This document shows, in pieces, positions 23,301-32,986 of a stretch of DNA of 64,000 bases. Position numbers and translations under genes: made by a program. Source of the DNA: Amborella trichopoda (Eukaryota; Streptophyta; Magnoliopsida; Amborellales; Amborellaceae); assembly GCF_000471905.2 (NCBI RefSeq), contig NW_006494931.1, positions 5,973,166 through 6,037,165 of the forward strand. The letters are read 5' to 3'. Position 1 is the stretch's first letter; each line of letters begins with the position of its first letter. Below the pieces are notes generated by a model. It was given only the letters and a program-made list of their open reading frames with translations. It had not been told where the DNA came from and ran no database searches.

Positions 23301-24110
23301 CTTATGAGAAAATCGAGATGTCTTCGCTTGGAACTATCATGAGATGCCCAGTTTTGACCCTCAGGTTGCAGTCCATTGACTCGGTGTTGATCCTTCCTTT
23401 AAACCCTTGAAGTAGATATCGAGAAAATTTCAACCTGACCTTGAAATACAGATTGACGTCGAGGTGAATAGGCTCAAAGGAGAAGGCTCCATCTGAGAAG
23501 TCAAATACCCAAGATGTTGGCCAATGTCGTGCCAGTCAAGAAGAAGAATGGGAAAATTAGGGTATGCATCGACTTTCGCTACTAAAACGTCGCGTGCCTG
23601 AAAGATGATTTTCGCTTCCCTTCACTAAGATGCTCATCAATTCCATAGCTCATTGTCAAGCCTTTTCCTTCATGAATGGGTATTCAGGATATAATCAGAT
23701 AAGAATGGCACCTTAAGATGAGGATGCTACTACATTCTTGACTCTGAAAGGGGCTTTTTGTTACACAATGATGCCCTTTGGACTAAAGAACACAAGTGCC
23801 ACACACCAGCGAGCCATAACTACTATCCTTGACTATATGTTGCACAAAGAAGTAGAATGTTACATTGATGACCTAGTGGTAAAATCGAGAGAAAGGGAGT
23901 CCCACATCTAAGACCTCGAAAAGGAAGTCCCACATCTGAGACCTCGAACGAGTGTTCAAGCATCTTTGTCTTCACCAGCTCAAAATGAATCCCCTCAAGT
24001 GTGCCTTCGGCATACGATTGGGGAAATTTCTGAGGTTCATTGTCAGATATCAGGGCTGGAGATTAAGCCTGTTAAGATTAAAGCAATTTAGGAGATGCTA
24101 CCACTTGACG
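23301..24110 (+). pseudogene. Reverse transcriptase remnant (element B)
   Basis: It starts with ENRDVFAWNYHEMP (23,310-23,350) after a TGA that replaces a conserved Arg codon. The frame then breaks repeatedly. FMNGYSGYNQI-like sequence lies near 23,670-23,700, the catalytic YIDD at 23,861-23,872 and NPLKCAFGIRLGKFL near 23,985-24,030. A 28-bp direct duplication (GTCCCACATCT.AGACCTCGAA) sits at 23,898-23,949. The RT thumb and connection are shortened by a deletion before RNase H. Confidence 0.82.
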
Positions 24111-24460
24111 CGTCACTTGGTGCACTCTGGGCGCAACACAATGAGGAAGGGAGAGAAGCTGCTTTGTACTACCTCAATCGCAGGATGAAAGGGGCTGAGA
24201 AGAATTACCCCCCGATTGAGAAGATGTGCTTGGCCCTAATCTTGTAGTCCAAAAGCTCCGTCATTATTTGCTTGCCCACAAAATCCAGTTCATTTCACAA
24301 GCTGACCCGATTAAGTTCCTTATGACATGCCTTCTGATTGTCATGACGTTTGGAAAAATGGTCACTGCTATTAATGGAATTTGACATCACCTACGTGCCA
24401 CAGAAAGTCATCAAAGGCCAAGCTCTAGCTGACTTTTTAGCTCCACACCCCTTGCCGTCA
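24111..24460 (+). pseudogene. RNase H remnant (element B)
   Basis: Pieces include GREKLLCTT/ALYYLNRRMKGAEKNY and PPIEKMCLAL at 24,150-24,240. The end motif WSLLLMEFDITYVPQK with GQALADFLA lies at 24,353-24,445, in the same frame as the following archaeal RNase H. The N-terminal beta strands are partly deleted. It is one of the two RNase H domains of the element. Confidence 0.8.
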
Positions 24461-25235
24461 GATTCCCCCATGTCCAGTGACCTCCCTGATGAAGAGGTAT
24501 TCTATGCGGAGGAACCATATGATTGGAAGATGTATTTTGATGGAGCCTTCCAATCAAAACGAGGTGGTGCTAGTGTAGTGCTATTTACCCCTCAAGTTGG
24601 CATCATCTCCTTGTCCTTCTCTCTTACAAAGGTTAGCTTGCATAATGAGGAAGAATACCAAGCGCTCATAATAGGTATCAAAATCGTTGTCAACTTGAAC
24701 TTGGAGCAATTAGCTATCTTCGATGATTCCGAGTTGGTGATATGACAGCTCAAGGGAATGTACGATGTGAGAAAAGACAATCTTAAGCCATATCACGACA
24801 CAGCTAAGACCTTGATGGCTCGACTTAATGACTTTTCTCTAGGGCATGTGCCTCGAAGATTGAACTCGCAGGCGGATGCCCTTGCTAAACTCGATGCGAC
24901 CATGCAAAGTTCATCAAGTGAGCTTACACCTATAAGGGTGGCAAAATGGAGACATATTAGGCTGTTGGAAGAAGTTGATGCAAATGATGAAAGGGTCCTT
25001 TTTATAGAATCCCCACCTTATCCATTCAGGACACTTCTCGCCGCGAAAGAAGCCATCAAAGCAGAGAAAAGCATCAAGAAAGCCTCAGTCCCTCAGCTTG
25101 GTGAACAAAAAGTGGAATTCTTTGACCCAATGTGTGCAAAAATCAAACAAATCAAAGATTGGAGGGAGCCTATAGTCAATTTTGTCAAGCATGGTCGACT
25201 TCTAAACGCTAGTATTGAGGGCAATAACATACGAA
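24461..25235 (+). pseudogene. Archaeal-type RNase H and linker (element B)
   Basis: The frame 24,350-24,745 contains MYFDGAFQSKRGGASVVLF (catalytic Asp of the aRNH fold), then EEEYQALIIGIKI and FDDSELVI. A TGA at 24,743-24,745 replaces the conserved Arg of VIRQLKG (CGA to TGA). The next frame (24,758-25,246) continues with LKPYHDTAKTLMARLNDF and HVPRRLNSQADALAKL, the typical aRNH end, then the linker toward integrase with FFDPMCAKIKQIKDWREPI. This second RNase H is the best evidence that B belongs to the Tat lineage. Confidence 0.87.
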
Positions 25236-25760
25236 AATCAGTTTAAAAAACAAAGAAGACTTAGCATGAGAAACTTTTTGAGGTCTTATGGGCCTACTGC
25301 ACCACCACGAGAAATGCTACAGCTTCCACCTCTTACTCCCTGGTATATGGAAGCAAAGATGTTCTACCTCTCGAAGTTCAGCTCCCTTCACTTCGCATTG
25401 CCATACATCATGGCATAACCGAAGATGAGCAAGTTAAGCTTCGTTATCAAGAGCAGAACGTGCTTGACAAGAAGAGGTTCGAAGCCCAACAAAACTTAGA
25501 GGTCTATTGGGGTAGGATGAGATGAGCATTCGGCAAAGCAGTGAAGATATGCTGGTTCACTCGTGGCGAATTGGTTTTGGCCGTGCGGAAACCCATCATC
25601 ATGCATGGGAGGCATAAAGGCAAGTTTGAAACAAAATGGGAAGGGCCATTTGTGATTAAAACGGCCTTCCCTAATGGAGCTTATGTACTGACTCAACTTG
25701 ACGGGGCAAGAAGCCACGCTTCCTATCAACAGCCCGCTACCTGAAGAAATACTACCCTTA
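25236..25760 (+). pseudogene. Integrase C-terminal remnant; zinc finger and catalytic core deleted (element B)
   Basis: Compared with element A, the sequence jumps from the linker (GNNIR at about 25,230) straight to the post-core helix (KSV..KTKK.HEKL), removing the HHCC finger and the DDE core (about 650 bp by comparison with 46,002-46,655 in A). The rest reads LPLEVQLPSLRIAIHHGI, KLRYQEQNVLDKKRFEAQQN and the SH3-like tail GKFETKWEGPFVIKTAFPNG, ending near 25,743. This copy cannot encode an active integrase. Confidence 0.85.
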
Positions 25761-26494
25761 GCTTACGGTCTTGGAGGCACCACCCTAACTATGCCCTCAG
25801 GTCTTGGTGTACGACCCTAAAAATAAGCTACGTTCATAGCAGCATGACCTTAAGTTGGCTCCTCAAAAGACGAACATGACGAAAACCCAAAAGGGCATCA
25901 TGAGTAAGAAAGTCAAATGAAAAAGAAAGAAAAAATGATGGGGCATGGTAGCACCATTAGCTACCGTGGGTAAAAGATGTCAAAAGAAAATAAAATAGAA
26001 TAAAAACCGGGCATGATGAAATCTTAAAGGGGCATCGTGAGTAAAAATGAGAGAATGGCAAACATAGTGTAAGAACCATGGGCAACAGCGCCACAAAAAA
26101 AAGTCTCTCACGAGGTTTTGTGAAAACCTGAGATACTGCATACCATAAGGGACTTAACGAAAACCCGAAATGGCATTTAAGTCAAATGCATATGGAAGGT
26201 GGACATGTCCACAAAAGGGGCTCTCAAATAGCTTATCACTTTCAAAGAATTGCAACCAAATGTAAAGACTTGCACATCATGGAAGAAAGGAAAGAGGCAA
26301 GACTTGAAGCAAGGAGAAAAAGGCATTCTATTGCAAAATAAGGGTAACAAGCTGAAGGCTCACAATCTCAAAGCCTATTTCTAGGAAACAAACAAGCAAA
26401 GCCTAGAGCCTCACATTAAAAAGGAAAGAAAAGGAGGCAAACTGAGCTCAAGCACCGACAACAAAAGCAAAAGTACACGAAGATGATATGTCAA
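25761..26494 (+). repeat. Start of element B 3' UTR with GGGCATCGTGAGTAAAAATG-type repeats
   Basis: No sense gene is present. The motifs GACCCTAAAA and CATGACCTTAAG (25,810-25,855) recall the GTCC/GACC minisatellite. GGGCATCATGAGTAAGAAAG (about 25,893) and GGGCATCGTGAGTAAAAATG (about 26,031) belong to a second family that recurs at 31,540-31,760, at 50,735-50,910, and reversed at 42,600-42,720 and 57,650-57,900. Confidence 0.75.
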
Positions 26495-27181
26495 TCATTC
26501 CTTGTGAGCATCAAGCTCAGTAAATACGTGCTGCCTAATTGCCAACCTATCCTTCAGCTCGACTACTCTGAGAAAGCCTACTTGCCTTACTAGCAAAGGT
26601 AAAGTGCTGGATTCTAAATTAGCCAGTGGGAAGTCAACAATTTCCTCACAAACCTAGGACAGTAAAGCCTCTATCTCGGTACTATGACATCAGAGAACGA
26701 GCATGCCAGCCTCATTGTCTCGCAACAAAATTCCCCCAAGAGAAGCATACTCTTCTTCCTTCATTGAATGAGCTTAGAGAGTCGGGTGAAAGCCTTCCCG
26801 ATATGCTAAATTGCTCTTCAACTTCTCCAGGAGGCCCTCGGCATAACAAAAAATGGAGGGTTGGTCAGAGTAGAATTCAAGTAAGGGACCAATGGATGGA
26901 TTTCGTGTTGGAAAAATTAGCCCCTCCAGGTTCAAGATCTCTCTCTTCAATTGAGACAATTCCTCCATGATGCCCTTGAGCTTATAAGCCTCCGGCACTC
27001 CAAAGGCTATCAGATTCGCTGCAGTCCTCTCCAAGAGCCTAGGAAGTTGCATCAACTCCTCAAGGGAAGATCTGCCAATGAGACGATGAACATCCTTCTA
27101 GAGCTCTTTCCCATACTCCATGAAGCCGATCTTGGCATTCAGATAGTCCAACCCCTCTATCTACACAGAAAAAGGGATCCT

Positions 27182-28519
27182 TGTAGACACCCGCTTTAAA
27201 TCTGGCAAGTTCTGTGGTTTTCTTAGACCCTTAGGATAAAATTGGCTTAGTAAACCCAAAATCCATAGGTCACACAATTTACCCTGTGAGCCAGAACCAT
27301 TCTGCCATCCCATAACCCAGCAGATGCCTGTTTTCACCCGGAATCCAGTAAACACGTTGTTTTCTGAAAAAAGTCATTAAAAATAGTAAAAAAATCTGTT
27401 TCGAGCCAAATTTTCTTTGAGGGTTTCGGAAGAGGTTGAGGAAGACACCCCAATTGAAAAAATCAATTTGGACAAGTTTTGGTTTGGGCGACACGGGGTG
27501 TGCCGCCCGGGCAACACAAGGTGTGTCACCCAAGTCATCTTGAAAATGCCCTATTTTACAAAAAACATCATTAAAAATAGTAAAAAAATATGTTTTGACC
27601 CAAATGTTTTTTTGTAGTTTCACAAGAGACTAAGGAACGCACTTGAAAAGAAAATTTTCAATTTGGAGCATTTTTTATTAGTGCGACATGGGGCATGCCA
27701 CCCAGGCGACACGACTCTTGCAGACGCGTTTTTAGCCAAACAATTTTTACGTATTTTTCATGTTTTCAGGGTTATCTTGTGGGTGGTTTGGCCATGTGAT
27801 GCTATCCGCGTCGGTCAAATCCAAATTTTAAAAAATTAAAGATTGGTTTGACCAAGGGATTTGTTGGTTATGGGATAACTTTGCCCTAACAAATGCCTCT
27901 TTCAGATGAACTCACTTTGGGTAACCATAAAAGGATGAAAAATGAGAGGGTTGAAGAGGGATGGGACTTTTATAAACTTTAGGCCAGAAGAGAAACCCTA
28001 AGAGAGTTGAGAGACCTACCCTGAGAAAACCCTAACCATCATCTTAAGCCTGAGTAAACCTAGACCTAGGGTACAACAACCCTAGGTCTAAACCATTTAC
28101 AAGGTACAACTACCCTATTACTACCAGAGACTTGCTGATCCACATCTGGACCACAAGGTCAAAAGGAAACAGTTCTGATACGGGCCAGCCCTTGAAGGTT
28201 CGAGAACCCCGAGCCATCCAGCTAGGTTTGGTAATTTCTTCTCCTTCATTTCCTCTTTTCTTTTATTGTATTTATTTTATTTTGATCTGGCTTTGATTCA
28301 TTCTGATTGAAAATTATGTTTTGAAATGCTTCAGATCACGCTGGCTCCGTCGCAGATCTGAGAGTAGATCTACTCATTTCTGGGCAGATCTGATCTCATA
28401 TTTGAATTCGATTGTTCCCACTTTCTCTACCATTGCTTTTTCATTTACTTTTTATCAGTTGAAAGTGTCATATCTGAGAGACCTACATCGTTAGATTGCT
28501 CGATTCTGCGTTATAAACA
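27182..28519 (+). mobile_element. Solo LTR with target-site duplication ATCCT
   Basis: The 1,338-bp block begins TGTAGACACCCG, a common start of plant Ty3/gypsy LTRs, and ends TTATAAACA. ATCCT stands on both sides (27,177-27,181 and 28,520-28,524). Removing it restores the frame of the antisense ORF. A TATA-like TTTTATAAAC lies at 27,968. There is no internal region, so it arose by LTR-LTR recombination. No second copy is in the window. Confidence 0.78.
27362..27740 (+). repeat. 194-bp tandem duplication inside the solo LTR
   Basis: CATTAAAAATAGTAAAAAAAT occurs at 27,375 and 27,569, 194 bp apart, followed in both copies by similar sequence and a GGGCGACACGGGGTGTGCC-type GC-rich block. The two copies are diverged. 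Confidence 0.85.
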
Positions 28520-28818
28520 ATCCTCAACTACTCCGGAACAACACCCCCAAGGGTAAACCAAGCAGCCGTAAAGAGCACCGGGCCAGAGAGGGGGAGCGGT
28601 CTGAATGGCCCCTTCAATTGAGGTGGTCGCGATGAAGACGATGGTTCATCTGGGTTGACGCCAATAATGTCAACCGGTTTATCTTCAATCATTGCCATAG
28701 GGGACTAATCATCCTAAATGACAATGGTGTCCTCGGCAGTATTATTCCTCGCTCGGTTCTTCATTTTGGGAACTCCGAGGGTCCTAGCCGCTCGATGGGT
28801 GGACATTCGGCGAGGCAT

Positions 28819-29059
28819 GTCATCTGAAACAGCATGAGAAGGATTAAGTCAAGGGTGCGCGAAAATTCAAATAAGAGTCGAAAGAAAAGAAGAGACATGG
28901 CCTGACAAAAATTCGGCAGCATCTGCCCTGTAAAATGGACTTTTGATGAAAAAGGTGCCCAAAAGAGTCAAGGCGCCCTGAAGGATGCCCAAGGAACTGA
29001 ACTATGGGAAGCACTTGATCCAAACAAACCCCGGCAGAGCCCCCTTTCAATCAGGTGAA
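28819..29059 (+). other. 3' UTR segment of B that is the inverse of part of its LTR
   Basis: 28,972-29,053 is the reverse complement, with mismatches, of 17,812-17,895 in the 5' LTR (shared core GAACTGAACTATGGGA versus its complement). No gene is seen. Confidence 0.75.
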
Positions 29060-29470
29060 ATCCATTCAAAATGCTGAGAAAAGGATAAAAAATACCTAAA
29101 AAGTATAAAAAATGTTTAAAAAGCATTAAGAGCACTAAAAAATGCTAAAAAAGCACTTAAAATGCTCAAAAGGCAGTTAAGATGCTTAAAGGCATTGAAA
29201 ATGCTTAGAAAGTGCAAGAAAGTGCCCAAAATGCTCAAAAATCACTTAAAATTCCAAAAGGCATTTTAAAGGCTCGAAAGGCATTTTAAATGTGCAAGAA
29301 GCACTAAAAAATGCTTAAAAGGCACCACAAGTGCTAATTAAGTGTTCAAAGTGCATAACGATGAGCAAGAATGCTAGAATGCACAAAAAGAATCTTAGTG
29401 CTAGAAAAATGGCATTTAATTGTGCTAAGATAAGCACCAAAAAGAAGCATGGAAAGCATGGAAAAGAACG
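29060..29470 (+). repeat. About 20-bp AAAATGCTTAAAAAGCAC-type minisatellite
   Basis: Many degenerate copies of AAATGCTYAAAAGGCACTTA occur in tandem. The apparent plus and minus frames over it are translations of the repeat. Confidence 0.85.
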
Positions 29471-29639
29471 CATGAAGAAAGAAAAGAAGCACACCAAACT
29501 CTCGGGTGCCAGACATCGCGGCCATCGTCGTGAAGAAATGCCCGCTGCAAAGTTTCTTAGCCGCCTGTGCTCTACGCCCCTCCTTGACCACCTGCGCTCC
29601 ACCCCACTTTGCTTGCTCCCCAAACTCTCCCTCACGATT

Positions 29640-29705
29640 TCCCTCTCTAAAAATCTTTAAAATGAGAACAATGTCTCAAATGAGGGGCCCTCAACCCTTT
29701 TTATA
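29640..29705 (-). promoter_or_regulatory. Antisense core-promoter-like module of element B
   Basis: The minus strand reads GGGGTATAAAAAGGG (TATA at 29,699-29,705), followed about 50 nt downstream by AAAGATTTTTAGAGAGGG. Element A has the same arrangement at 48,503-48,573 (TATAAAAGGGGG, then AAAGATTTTTAGAGAGAG). It would drive transcription toward the antisense ORF at 28,818. Confidence 0.55.
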
Positions 29706-30039
29706 CCCCACCTCATAAAGCGACCTTTTCCTTTTCCATTTTTGTCCTTCACAAAATCCATATCCCATCCATGTCCCAACCATTTCAACATCATTTTCAA
29801 GAAAGAAAAGGGGCATTGTGGGAAAGCAAGTGGCCAAAAGACCACATTGCCCTTGCAAATCCTCCTTCAAGCTAAAAATGGGCCAAGGGGGTCAAATAGC
29901 ATCAGAATTGAACCAAGCCGGTGCCATTGCGAGTAGAAAATTTTGTTAGTCAAGAAGAACCACACTCGTAGGCAAAAAAGGGCCTTCGGTCCGGGCCATC
30001 GAGCCCAAATAGGACCCAACAGACCTTATTTTTTCTCTC

Positions 30040-30400
30040 CTCCCTCTTATGCACGCGTTGGGCCAGACTGGGCCGTGAGCCCGAGCCCGAGCCCGTCGTA
30101 GCCATCACCCCGCGCATCCCTTCATCCTCGATTGGGCTGGGCTGGGTCATGTGCCGGAGCCTAAGGCCCCTGCACAACTGCCGCTTGTGCAGCCCTTCGT
30201 CCCAGACTGGACCGGGCTGCCCGTGAGCTTGAGGCCCCTTTTCAGCCACTGCTTGCGCATCCCTTCATCCCCGACTAGGCGGGGCCGAGCCGTGAGCCTG
30301 AGCCCGAGGCCCCTTTTCAACCGCCGCCTACGCAATCCTTCATCCAAACTGGGCCAAGCCGGGTCAAGAGCCGAGACAGAGCCCGAAGGCCCGTCTCCCA
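30040..30400 (+). repeat. GC-rich tandem repeat, about four units of 75-90 bp
   Basis: Units share CGCATCCCTTCATCC, a GACTGGGCCGGGC-type block, GTGAGCCCGAG and GGCCCCTTTTCA. The GC content is far above the flanks. Frames across it on both strands have no recognisable domain. The next 400 bp (30,400-30,790) are GC-rich without a clear unit. Confidence 0.8.
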
Positions 30401-30789
30401 TGCGCAACCACAACATGCATTCCTCTCTCATGCGTATCATGCGTGTGTCCCTAACGCAGCCACCGCATGCACTCCTCTCTCGTTCGCATCTCTCCTACCC
30501 AACTTCCAAATGTATTCCTCTCACGTGTGTCACGCGTGCGTGCCTCCTGCCAGCATCCATGCATAAGCTCACACACCTCCTTCACCGCGAGTCGAGCCGA
30601 GCCATTCTTTGCTCAGAGCTCGAGCCCTGGTTTTTGCCTCCATTCGCCCTCGTGGCAAGCCAAGCCCCTCACATCAAGCTAAGCGCCTTCTGCATCGAGC
30701 CTGGAGCCTCACCCTCTTCATGCATGCCCCTTCCGTGTGCACATACTCCCTTCCCCGGTGGATTGAGTTAAGCCTTCCCTGACCATGTG

Positions 30790-31500
30790 CTACCTTGGAT
30801 GTGCATCCCGTTCTCCTCAGTGGGTCAAGTCATGTCCCCGTGACCTCATTCATGTGCATGTGCCACCATGACTCACCATCCCCAATAAGTCACACCACCT
30901 CACCCTCGTCATTCCCTATACATGTGCCACCATGCTTCACCATCCCCAGTGAGTCATCGCTCACCACTCTCCATTATCTGATCTGTCAAACCACCCTAAA
31001 CTATCTTTCACCTCCATATCTACCATCAAACCATTCTCACCTCATCATTCGCCATCCCCCAATAAATTACCCTCATCACCCAAAAGCTTGTTCCAACCTC
31101 TGGCAAGCAGCACCCTCCATTGTAATTTCATTCATCCTACACAAAAGTCATAAATCATTACCCCAGTAAGTCGTGTATTCCGCCATCAACCTCTCATCCC
31201 TCATAAAAACTCACGTCATTCCTCAGTGAGTCACACCCTCCATTGCTACTTCATTCATCCTCCACAAAAGTCTCAAATCATTACCCCAGTAACTTGCGTA
31301 TTCCACCATCAACCTCTCATCCCTCATAAAAACTCACGTCATTCCCCAATGAGTCGCACCCTCCATTACCATCCCATTCACCTCCCACAAAATCTCACCC
31401 CTTTATCTGTTGATCAGACCACCCCAATTTCCCATCTCCATCTCGAAAACCACCATTCACTTCCATCATCATTCAAACACCACCAATTCACTGCCATTTA
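30790..31500 (+). repeat. CCCCAGTGAGTCACACC-type repeats including a 123-bp direct repeat
   Basis: TCCCCARTGAGTC motifs recur, for example 30,879, 30,943 and 31,343. A 123-bp unit anchored on CACCCTCCATT is repeated exactly in register (31,111, 31,234, 31,357). The same motif family lies in the 3' regions of A (49,480-50,400) and C (reversed, 56,360-56,740). Confidence 0.85.
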
Positions 31501-31860
31501 TTTATAAATACAATAGAATAGAAAATAAAAATGAGCGGATATGGTCATGAAACCATGGGTAAAAATGCTCAAAAAAAAAGGGCATGGAGAAATTTCGAAG
31601 GGGTGCCGTGAGTAAAAATGGCAGACAGGCATAGTCATGAAGCCATGAGTAAGAGTGTTCTGCAAAGAAAAAGGGGGGCACAATGAAAACCCAAAAGGGC
31701 ACCGTAAGTAAAATTGAAAAGAAAGGCAGACATGACCATGAAGTCACGGGTAAAATAGCTCAATAAAAATGAAGTTGGTGAAAACCGTTCTACGGAGCCG
31801 CTTCCCTCTTTGTTCAAGTGAAAACCGAAAGGGCATCTGAACCAATAAGCAGGTTGATGC
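31501..31860 (+). repeat. GGGTGCCGTGAGTAAAAATGG-family repeats (element B, distal copy)
   Basis: Units combine GTGAGTAAAAATG, GGCATRGTCATGAAGCCATG and GAAAACCCAAAAGGGCACC. They end with TTGTTCAAGTGAAAACCGAAA, which also occurs in A (50,950) and, reversed, in C (42,610). Confidence 0.8.
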
Positions 31861-32464
31861 AATGCTTTCCTTCACAGGCGGCTTCGGCCGACAATTGACA
31901 CAAGAAAAGCCCGGTAGTTTAGGTGTTAGTACTTTGCTACCAAAACCAAAAAGAGCTTAAGAAAATTCCAATGGCCTGGGTCAATCCATGAGAATAACCC
32001 AAAAGTCAGAAAAATCAACAAGACAGCTAGCTAGAACTCCATGCTAAAGGAGTTCATTTTCAAGAAGTCACCAAAAACAAGAAAGTCACGTCGACAAACC
32101 AAGGATGCTCTCAAAAAGGCAGATGACTGTCAAGCCAGACCAACACCTTCCACCAACATTCAGGGTGAAGTCTCCTCAAGGTTCCCAATTGCTGTCAATC
32201 TAGACTTTTCAGGCCAGCCACCAGACACCCCTGACTAAGTTCAGTGAGATTGGGGTTCACACCCCAAAGAGACCGCCTTGGCAAAACCCCTCCCTAACCG
32301 ACAGGCCCAAACTTTTCAGGACAGGCCAACAAAAAGCTTCCGACAGGACCTGATAGGATGGGGACCAAAGAGGTACTTTACTTGTCAAAACAAATCCAAA
32401 CCTTGGCGTAGCATCTCACACGCCAACCAATCCCTCGACTGTCTATCCAAAGAAGAAACCATCT
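31861..32464 (+). other. Element B 3' UTR, no gene recognised
   Basis: Two short plus frames (32,041-32,238 and 32,278-32,469) have no recognisable domain. No clear repeat unit is present. Confidence 0.4.
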
Positions 32465-32830
32465 CTTGAACTGGGAAGAAATCCTTTAATCAAGGCCCCC
32501 ACCAGAAGAATTGAAAAGAACCCATCTCTTAAAGTGCGAAAAAAGCCCTTATGCAAGGCCCCCACCAGAAGACTAAAAACTAACTGATTGGGAAGGAAGC
32601 CCTTAAGCAAGGGCCCCAACTACTAGTCAAACTTCGATTCTGACTAATTGGGTCTACAAGCCCTTAAAAAAGGCCCCCAATTGTTGGAACAAAAAATAAG
32701 GACTACTGAAGTGGGAAGAAAGCCCTTGAGCAAGGCGCCCACCAGTAGTTCACATCTCTTCTCCCCCAAAGTCTTGATGTCACTAAGTCTACAAGACCTT
32801 AAGAAAGGCCCCCAGTCGTTAAAGCACCTT
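32465..32830 (+). repeat. About 55-65-bp repeat, six degenerate units
   Basis: Units share GGGAAGAAAGCCCTTAAGCA then AGGCCCCCACCAGAAG. They sit just before the PPT and 3' LTR of element B. Confidence 0.85.
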
Positions 32831-32960
32831 GGTCATCCCTTAGGGAAGAAGCTTGGCACAATTTCCCCTTTGCCGGTTGTGCTAATGCTTGTGGTTGAGA
32901 GGAAAAATGAAAGCCGAAGGACCAATTTTGATTACAAATGTTGTCCTTCTCGCTTCTCTC

Positions 32961-32986
32961 GAAGCACAACATTCGTCGGGCCAAGC
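32961..32986 (+). other. Polypurine-tract region of element B
   Basis: GAAGCACAACATTCGTCGGG plus CCAAGC directly precedes the 3' LTR. Elements A (CACAACATTTGGTGGGGCATGA, in two parts, at 51,537-51,560) and C (minus, ACATTCGGCGGGGCATGC ending at 41,726) have the same block, with the purine-rich core GGTGGGG or GGCGGGG. In B the core has decayed to GTCGGGCC. Confidence 0.65.

Larger units (their letters stand above)
26495..28818 (-). pseudogene. Antisense accessory ORF of element B, split by a solo LTR
   Basis: Minus strand: ATG at 28,818 and TGA at 26,495-26,497. Without the LTR and one TSD copy the interval is 981 nt, exactly 327 codons, and the same frame is used on both sides of the insertion. 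Interruptions are in-frame stops only, mostly TAG where CAG is possible (two between 28,765 and 28,700, others near the junction and at about 27,090), plus a TAA at 26,774. The product has a basic start (MPRRMSTHRAARTLGVPKMK), a Ser/Pro-rich part, and helices including LEELMQLPRLLERTAANLIA and LRVVELKDRLAIRQHVFTEL. A CTGTTTCAG acceptor-like site precedes the ATG, and an antisense TATA lies at 29,699. No known family is recognised. Confidence 0.68.

Noticed and set aside
29331-29660. Plus-strand Lys-rich frame of 109 codons and minus shadows
   Set aside because: They overlap the AAATGCTTAAAAGG minisatellite and the antisense leader; no domain.
30151-30771. Plus-strand frame of 206 codons in GC-rich DNA
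   Set aside because: It covers a GC-rich tandem repeat and low-complexity flank; high GC makes stops rare, and no family is recognisable.
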